Shown one piece after another: positions 57,352 through 64,000 of a stretch of 64,000 bases of DNA. The first letter of the stretch is position 1. Each line of letters starts with the position of its first letter. Below the pieces are notes generated by a model. It saw nothing but the letters and a program-made list of their open reading frames with translations. It was not told the origin of the DNA and searched no databases. The translations under genes were made by a program, and so were the position numbers. Source of the DNA: Porphyra umbilicalis (lineage: Eukaryota > Rhodophyta > Bangiophyceae > Bangiales > Bangiaceae); NCBI GenBank assembly GCA_002049455.2, contig KV918799.1, positions 167,140 to 231,139 on the forward strand, written 5' to 3'.

Positions 57352-58079
57352 AGGTGCACGTCGATTACTGTACCGCGGCCCCAAGCATCCCTGAAGAGTC
57401 GGGCAGTGGTAGCCGCTGGCACGCAGTGCCCCTCAAGCGTCGGCCCGTTCAGTGCATTGTGTGGCTCAGTCCGACCCACGTCCAGATCGCGCACAGCCAT
57501 CCGTCGGCGAGTCATCAACCCGGGCCGCTACGTATGGGCCTTCTGGTCGCGAGAGACCGATGCCTCAACCACGCTCAAGGAGTGCAAGCGTCCGTGCCAA
57601 GTTGCGGCCCCAAATCACACGCCGCAGGCCATATTTATGCCCTCTGGCGCTGTCGTGGCAGGCCGATTTGGGCCCAAGCGGCTGGCTTTCAGAGGCAGAC
57701 AGCTGTATTGGTGCTAGAATGGCTGTTGGTAACCGTTACGTGTCCCCTATTTAGCGACGATCGAGGACGATCGCGTCGACGATTTCGCCAAAAAACCATT
57801 CTCATCCAGATTCACGTTGAAGTAGCCTGCAGCACGGTGGGCTACCAGGATTGCATAGTCAAGGGCGGTTCGAATGCGCATGACGCGCGCAACGAGGTTT
57901 CTGGATCCTATCGGCATATGTTCGCAACAGTAGCCCAAATTGGCCCCCCTCCTGCCGTGAGTCCTAGCTCGTTTCAGCGGGGCTATGTGGACGCGACGCG
58001 GATCCAATCAGAGGCCGCCACGCTCAAGCCTTTTGGGAATAATTTAAGGTTCCAAACGGCTATTGTTGGAACCGCCCTT
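55621..58079. other. GC-rich gap, no gene supported
   Basis: Both strands are open over long stretches without domains (for example 55,326-56,015 minus and 56,170-56,645 plus). There is a run of 30 C at 57,322-57,351. A less GC-rich patch at about 56,640-56,830 has no recognisable feature. Confidence 0.4.
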
Positions 58080-58270
58080 TTCGTTCTGTGTATACCGTAG
58101 CCCCCGTTTGATCTGTTTCCGTTCATGCGGTGAAGACCTGGAGTGTAGATATAGCGTGCGTGTCTTTTTGCATGTAGAATGTCCTTCTGCGGTCTCATCT
58201 GGAAAACCTGCTCGCTTTTTCTCTGTAGTACTGTCCTGTTTTTTTTTCTGCCTTTTGCTGCCTAGTATTG

Positions 58271-58410
58271 CCCCTCACTGCCCCGTACTGCCCCGTACTG
58301 CCCCGTACTGCCCCGTACTGCCCCGTACTGCCCGTACTGCCCCGTACTGCCCCGTACTGCCCCGTATTGCCCCGTACTGCCCCGTACTACCCCGTACTGC
58401 CCCGTACTGC
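58271..58410. repeat. 10-bp tandem array inside R1 copy 2
   Basis: About 14 units of CCCCGTACTG with few variants, the reverse complement of the array at 23,705-23,771, which has about half as many. Confidence 0.9.
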
Positions 58411-58796
58411 CCAGATATCCCCTTTCCTATCCCATGCTGTGAACATCTCCGTCGATGATGTGAATGGTGGCCAAGGCGGTGGCGGCGCGGCACGGGCACG
58501 GACTTGGACGATCGTAGGAGGGTGCTTGGTGCTCAAAGCGGGGGGAGGTAGCGCCAGTGCGAAGAGTGTCGACAGCGGGGCTATTTCGGCTGTATTTATT
58601 GAGAGCGCGCAATGCATGAGCGGCGTCCGCCTGCCGCGACTACCGCCGCATTGTACAGGTCGGGTAGAGGAGTGGGGGGGCGTACAGACCTGTTTCTTTG
58701 CGCTGTGGAGGCCGAGTCTTACTTTCTGTGATGTGTTCGCTGTTTACTCTTGCTTGCACTGTCGCCTGTCTGTTTGCTCTCTTCTTTGTGCTCCTA

Positions 58797-60515
58797 CCCT
58801 ATGGGCCCAGAACCTCGATAAAAACTCGATGTCGAGGTTTTTCGGTACCACTGGGACCAGCTCGCAGGTCTTTCGGGCTTGTGAAGCAACTCTGTTTGAG
58901 GCCAGCGTTCTTGGCTGACGGTTCCCGGTGCTGATCGGCCGCTCTCGAGGAGGCGCCTGTGAGACACACGAGACGTCTACTCGACACTAGAATACGTTAG
59001 AAGGATCTGAGAATGCTTACAACAGCCAATCAGATTCGTCAGGAGGGACAAACTGCCTCTACTAATACGCAGCACAGTTGGCTGGACGAGGCTGCGGTGA
59101 CTCCACCATCAGTTCCACTGCGCCCACTTCGCCTCGCACCCCGTAGCGCTCCCTTCACCCCGCAGCCCCCCACCACCCCCACTGTATTTCCCCAATTCCT
59201 GCAACCACATACGACCCCGCCCCCCCCTCTATCCCGCTCTATTTTCTGCCCTCTTCCCTTCTCCGAGCAGCCGCTCCAATCCACCTGACAGCCTCGTCCT
59301 CGCGGCCACCTGCCCCACCCAGTGCCCAGGACAGTTTCTGCGTGCTCTTCTTGCGGACGTAGCATTTTCAATTATCAGTGACCACTGTGCCCGAAGAGTC
59401 TCAGGATTCGAGCTGTGCCCTGCATAGAAGCCATGCGATTGGTCTCTCAGTGCTTACACAGTTTAAATTGCGCGACCGGGGGCTGGAGGGTGTCTCTTGC
59501 CGGTCCCATGCCGACTGACGAACGCCAACGAGCGTGCCACCTCCTATCCTACCGCCAGCGTACGCAGAGCTGTGTGCCACGCCAAGATGCCGGACCCTGC
59601 TTCCCGACGCCGACGCCCACCTCGTCCGTCTGCGTCGCACGATGATGATGGTGAGTCCTGGTCATTCTTTGGTTTGAAGAGGATAGGCTGTGGGGCTGGG
59701 CGGATGGCAAGAGGAGCAACGCCGGGGATCTGGTGTAATCGTAGCTGACTCCCCTTCTTCTTCGAGTTCGTGACCCATATTCTGTTCTTCTGTGCCCTGA
59801 CTGTCGCACTACTATATATCACCCCCATTGATTTCGTCTTTATCTCGTGCTTGGGGCTTTAACAGGCGTGGCTGCCGCCGTACGAGCTGCGGAGGCGATG
59901 TGATGCGCCGCGGAGGATCGGGCCGCGGCCGAGGGGAGCGACGCGCGGAGCAGCGGCAGGTGCGCGCATCGGCCGGTGAAGGACACGCCGCGACAACCGA
60001 CGGCGGCGGTGACGGAGGGGGCGGGGACAACTGTGAGCGGGGGGTGAGGGATGGCGGCGAGGGGGGGGTGGAGGATGGCGGTGAGGGGGGGGTGGAGGAC
60101 GGCAGTGAGGGGGGGTGAAGGACGGCGGTGGGGGGGGTTGGGGGCAGCTATGGGAGCGGAAGCGGGGGCACCGATGCCGAGGCTGCGATTCAGCAGCGTT
60201 TCTTGGCGCAGCTGCCGTAGGCAGTAGTAGAAATAAACCGCCCGACAAAGAAATGACGAGCGATATGACAAGTAACGGGAACCACGTTGCTGTTATTCTT
60301 CTGCTGGCTATCCTCGTGAGAGGCAGAGAGAGCCAGTGAACGTATTCCATGTGGAACGACACAGGCCATCGATGCGGCTGATCCCTCGGTTTGAGAGCGA
60401 TTGTTAGCCATCCAAAGTCCAATACATCGAGGTTTTATCGAGGTTTTTGCACGCCCAGACTTGGTGGAATCCAGGCTCCTGAAAACCTCGATATCGAGGT
60501 TCTGGGCCCGTAGGG
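58797..60515. mobile_element. 1.7-kb non-autonomous DNA transposon in R1 copy 2
   Basis: The ends are inverted repeats CCCTAYGGGCCCAGAACCTC (continuing GATA), with further AAACCTCGAT motifs just inside both ends. About 7 bp of target (CTCCTAC, one-base ambiguity) is repeated at both flanks, and R1 copy 1 has the uninterrupted site near 23,310. The inside has no transposase that I can recognise. A G-rich minisatellite (units of GATGGCGGYGAGGGGGGGG) lies at about 60,046-60,135. The superfamily is unclear; the duplication length would suit hAT or Mutator-like types only loosely. Confidence 0.75.
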
Positions 60516-61185
60516 CCTCCTACTCACGGTGATCGTCCTGTTTTCTTCCTTAGGTGCCCGAGTTGGACGGAAGGGGCGAGGTGGGGTGGGCGAGACGGGC
60601 GGGAGGGGCAGGGCGGGGTGGGCGAAAAGTCAGATGATGGGGTATCAGGCCCATGCGGCCGCTTCTAACCAGGTATCTCTTCCCCGGGAGGCGTGAAGCA
60701 CAATGTGAAAAGTCCGCTTCACTACAACGTTCTCTATCCGTGAGGTATAACGTGGCGCCACCGCTGCCCCATAAGACAGAGCTTCCGCGTGCGATGCGAA
60801 GACGTTTGGCGGCGCGGCCACGAACTGCCGCAAGAGGGCACCACGTAACTCCTGGATGAATCCGAGAAGATTACCTGCGGGGTGCCTCCGGGGGCCTCCG
60901 GGTGCCTCTGAGTGCCTCCAGAATGCCTACTGGGGTGCGCGCAAGGTGCGCGCATGGCTTTCAGACACGACTTTGAGCAATGTCAGATCGAACTGGGGAT
61001 CTAAATTGCGAATCTGACACCTTACCCATTTGGAAGAACACTGTGGAGAGGAGCAGTCCAGTACGCGGCAAAACACAGCAATTATCATACTGGAGGCCCA
61101 TTTGGGACCGTTTCAGATCAACCTCCAAACCTGCTGGCCAAGTCCCCCAGCACGTTCTCAGTACGTGGTACATTTTCGCGACGAT

Positions 61186-63251
61186 GTTGAAGCACAAGAT
61201 CATGTCGCATGACCAATCTGAAGCGAGTTCTTGTGTTTTCATGGTCGGTAGGTGGAGCCGGGGTACGTAAGCAGTGGATCGCGGTCGCGGCGCCGTCGGC
61301 CGCGCCCCACCCGGCAATCGTGGCGGCCCCCCCCGGCCTGGGCGTCACGGCGCCGTCGGCCGAGGACGCTGCCGACGCGGGCATCCTGCTGGTCGAGCAC
61401 CCCGCGCCCGCCGCCGAGGCGCGTGCGGCCTACACCAGGCAGCCTGCTCGTCGAGCCCCACGCGCCCACCGCGCAGGGCTGGTGCCGCATCGTAGAGCGG
61501 TCGCCCCTCACGAAGCCGCCGCCGTCGGTCAGCGCGCGCCGACCCCACCACCCAGCCGTTCGCCCGGCGGCAGCGGCCGGCCGTACCGCCGGCCGCCATG
61601 GCCGCTTCTGCCAACGCGTTGGACGATGGTGCTCGGCGGGGCGGCGTGCACCTGGCGGCGCAGGTGTCGCGGCGTGCGGGAACGGCGGCGGCCACGGGGG
61701 CACAAGCGGCGTTTCGAAGCGCCGCGGGTGGGCGGGTTGCGGCGGCGCGGAGGCGAGCCGCGCACATGGGATCGTTCCGTAGACGGGGGCGGCGGCCTGA
61801 GGGCTACCGGCACGCCCGCCGAGGGCGTGGGAGCACACGTGTCGGACAGCTTCCTCTGGCGTCGCGTGTCCCGGTTGGGTGTCCGCTGAGGTGCGCGCGT
61901 CGGCGGCCGCAGGACGGCGCTCCTGCGGCCGCCGCTGGCGGCTAGGCGCGGTTGAGAAGAGGGACGGACACGCCGCTGCCGTTGTCACAGACATTGCCTG
62001 CCGCGCTGTGGCCGCCGCCGCCGCTGCCGCCGGCTGCTGCCGGTAAGACGACGGGCGCGCGCAGCGGCGGCCGACAACGCTGCGCACTGCTGCCCCCAAC
62101 CACCCGGCGTTGCACGGCAGCCACGAGACTAACGGCGGCGGGCGTGGCAGCCACGGTGGTGGCCGAAACCGCCCTAGGGCGGGGGGTCAACCGCCGCTGC
62201 GGGTGGCCACCGCGGCACCGGCGGCAGCCGTCGATGCGCCGCCGCCGCCGCTGCCGCCGCCGCCGCTGCCGCAGCCGCCGCCACCGCCGCCCGTCAGCGC
62301 GCCACCGGCGACCAACTCTGCTGCAGCGGTCGACGAGGAGAGAAGTCCCAGTGCGGTGGAGGACGCGACCAGCCACCAAGGAAGGGGCCATGCCCGCCGC
62401 CCGGCGCGCGCACGGCTTGCAACGAAGCGGGGCGGACGCGAGCTGGTGAGCGCCTGCGTTGCGCGTCGTCTTGCACTACGGGGGTCCACGGTGAACAAAA
62501 AAAAGGAGACGGGAAAACACCGTCGCCGGCCGGCAGCGCGCCCTTCACGCACGCCACGGGTGGGGTCACTGCCCGTCTGACGGGCGGCGGCGGCTGCGGT
62601 GCCGCCGCCGCTGCCGATGCGCGCGCGGGGCGCCGCCCACGGTAGACGGCGCCTGGCGGCCGCGTCGAGGGTGACAACCGGGACGGGGCGGCGCGAAGGA
62701 GGGCGCGTTCACCGTCAGCGGCGGCGCGTCGCAGTGGGGGTCGTCGCGGCCCACAGGCGGGCGCAGGCACGTGTTCGCCGCCGCGCAGCGAGACCGATGC
62801 GGTGGTGGATAGGGCGGGGGGAAGACGGGGCAGTAGGGGAAGAAGCAGGGGATGGCAGGGGGGCGGCGGCAGGCGGGTGAGGGGAGAAATAACAGAGGTG
62901 CCACGCCACCGTGGCCGCCGCCTCCGCGGCCGCCGCAACAGCGGACGCTGCCACCGCCCGCTGCCGCGTGCGGGCGCGCGTCGTGCGCTCGGTCGTCCAC
63001 CGCCCATCGCCGCGTCGGCGGCCGGCGCGGCGGCAACGCCGCGACCAGCAGCGGCCGCCGCCCCCACCCTCCGCGCGCGAATGTTGCCGGAACGCACGCG
63101 ACCACGAAGATCGCCGCGCATTATGCGCAGACGCGACCCCCTGTTTAAAACCTCAAAGCGAATGTCTCCCACACAGCCCCCAGAGCGCGATTCTGGCCAA
63201 CTACCGCCGAATTGCGACATCGTGGACGTTCGTGGCCCCGTAACCCTGCCC
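61186..63251. other. GC-rich region with competing frames
   Basis: Long frames overlap on both strands (61,209-61,889 plus; 61,239-62,099 minus; 62,294-63,220 minus). Some plus-strand pieces look protein-like (GILLVEHPAPAAEARAAYTR; LLVEPHAPTAQGWCRIVERS) but are in different frames. Trinucleotide-rich Pro/Ala tracts dominate. No domain recognised, so I call no gene here. Confidence 0.35.
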
Positions 63252-63290
63252 CAACAGTTGGAGTGCGAGTGGTTTGAGAGAACGGCTGTA
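63252..63290. repeat. Single end of the CAGCCGTTCTCC element family
   Basis: CAACAGTTGGAGTG, a diverged middle, then GAGAACGGCTGTA match the right arm of the hairpin element at 55,487-55,618. No partner end is seen nearby. Confidence 0.6.
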
Positions 63291-63321
63291 GAAGTTCATT
63301 TCGACAAAAAGACAGAGAGCT

Positions 63322-63481
63322 TGACCCTGTGATCGACAGTTTGATCCAGTGATCGACAGTTCGACCCAGTGATAGACAGTTCGACTCAGTGATCAACAGA
63401 TTCATGCAGTGATCGACAGTTTGACCCAGTGGTCAACAGTTTGACCCAGTGTTCGCCAGTTTAACCAAATGCTCAATACTT
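63322..63481. repeat. 20-bp tandem repeat, eight units
   Basis: Eight head-to-tail units with consensus TGACCCAGTGATCGACAGTT. The first seven are close to consensus and the last is degenerate. It starts about 30 bp after the solo element end. Confidence 0.9.
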
Positions 63482-64000
63482 CAAAATTTGATTCGACTGG
63501 ATTGCAAGCCCTGGCCCTGACCAGAGGTTGTCATGGATATATCCCCGAGGATCATATCCGTGCAATATATCCGTATCCACTTCGGATACGAGCCGGGGAC
63601 GCATATTCAAATTGCATGATGAGAAAAAGAGGGAGGATATATCTATTGCTAACCTCCAAAAATTGGCGGTTGCAGAGAGAAGGGAGGCAGAGCCGACGAC
63701 ACAGCATAGAAATGAAATCGGATTGGCTGTTCGACAAGCCACGATCGAACTATTGCACGGGAGTTACCGCCAGTGTTCTCTCAAGCCAATCAACAAGTCT
63801 TCCAGAAGTCACACAGACAGAGCTATTGCAACCCACAATGGAATTTCCTAAGATTTTTGGGCCGTCACGTTAACGAACACACCGACCAAGAGACAAAAAT
63901 CCGGCCCCAGTGCGCTCGTTTTGCGATCTGTGCAAGGTCATGAAGCTGTTGCTGTAAACAGTGTGGGCGATTACAGGTGAGATTGGAAGCAGTGCCAGGC
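63482..64000. other. Less GC-rich end of the window, no gene supported
   Basis: Contains ATATCC/GGATAT-type inverted motifs near 63,536-63,590, which could be remnants of a repeat. Short frames only; no domain. Confidence 0.4.

Larger units (their letters stand above)
58080..61185 (-). repeat. Interspersed repeat R1, copy 2 (split by a 1.7-kb transposon)
   Basis: On the minus strand this matches 22,610-23,945 in two parts, 61,185-60,516 and 58,796-58,080, separated by a transposon. The landmarks are the ACATCGTCGCGAAAATGTAC end, the GC-rich tract near 60,565-60,625, and the 10-bp array. No gene is recognised in it. Confidence 0.8.

Noticed and set aside
58271-58410. Regular short repeats that might suggest a CRISPR array
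   Set aside because: Units are 10 bp, head to tail, without spacers, and sit in a eukaryotic interspersed repeat. It is a simple tandem array.
61239-63220. Long minus-strand frames in GC-rich sequence
   Set aside because: Overlapping plus-strand frames are equally open, composition is Ala/Arg/Pro-driven, and no domain is visible.
1-64000. Bacterial or viral origin of the window
   Set aside because: LTR retrotransposons, MITEs with TA/TTA/9-10 bp duplications, GT-AG introns, an ePHD domain and a histone fold argue for a eukaryotic nuclear genome. A large DNA virus is unlikely given this transposon load.

Overview
The window looks like nuclear DNA from a GC-rich eukaryote. Evidence: Ty1/copia retrotransposons, several families of short DNA transposons with target-site duplications, an extended PHD-finger protein, a histone H3-like protein, a gene that reads well only with GT-AG introns, and a TATA box. 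A GC-rich alga, perhaps a bangiophyte red alga, is my best guess but is not proved. Much of the GC-rich sequence is open in several frames on both strands, so open frames alone were not accepted as genes.

Layout. 0.6-2.8 kb: a hypothetical protein (+) and an F-box/leucine-rich-like protein (-) with two palindromes in its upstream region. 3-11 kb: gene-poor, with homopolymer runs and a less GC-rich island (about 8-10.8 kb) holding a tandem repeat and an inverted repeat. 11.3-20 kb: the main gene cluster, with two paralogous small Cys/His proteins about 7.4 kb apart, an Ala-rich protein, and an extended-PHD protein between them. 20.2-24 kb: repeat R2 copy A carrying a nested TA-flanked MITE, then repeat R1 copy 1. 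25.3-26.8 kb: Ala/Gly low-complexity coding-like sequence and G runs. 29.1-36.9 kb: an old copia element (Copia-1) with 399-bp LTRs and a 5-bp duplication AGCAC. A 580-bp Mutator-like MITE and a 552-bp Harbinger-like MITE are inserted in it. 38.4-39.0 kb: a second copy of the 580-bp MITE, followed by a CCG/CCA minisatellite. 40.1-41.9 kb: a three-exon gene (-). 42.0-47.0 kb: a young copia element (Copia-2) with LTRs about 98% identical. 47-48.6 kb: an Ala/Gly-rich reading frame (-) ending at that element. 50.0-50.8 kb: a histone H3-like gene with a TATA box and a very long N-terminal tail. 52.0-53.2 kb: a transposase-like protein. 53.3-55.6 kb: R2 copy B and two TA-flanked hairpin elements. 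58.1-61.2 kb: R1 copy 2, inverted relative to copy 1 and split by a 1.7-kb transposon. 63.3-63.5 kb: a 20-bp tandem repeat.

The repeats date each other. R1 and R2 each occur as an inverted pair more than 30 kb apart, and in each pair one copy keeps the empty site for the transposon found in the other. The probable chromatin proteins (extended PHD and H3-like) and the paralogous Cys/His proteins are the host genes most worth follow-up. Nothing in the window shows that they act together.
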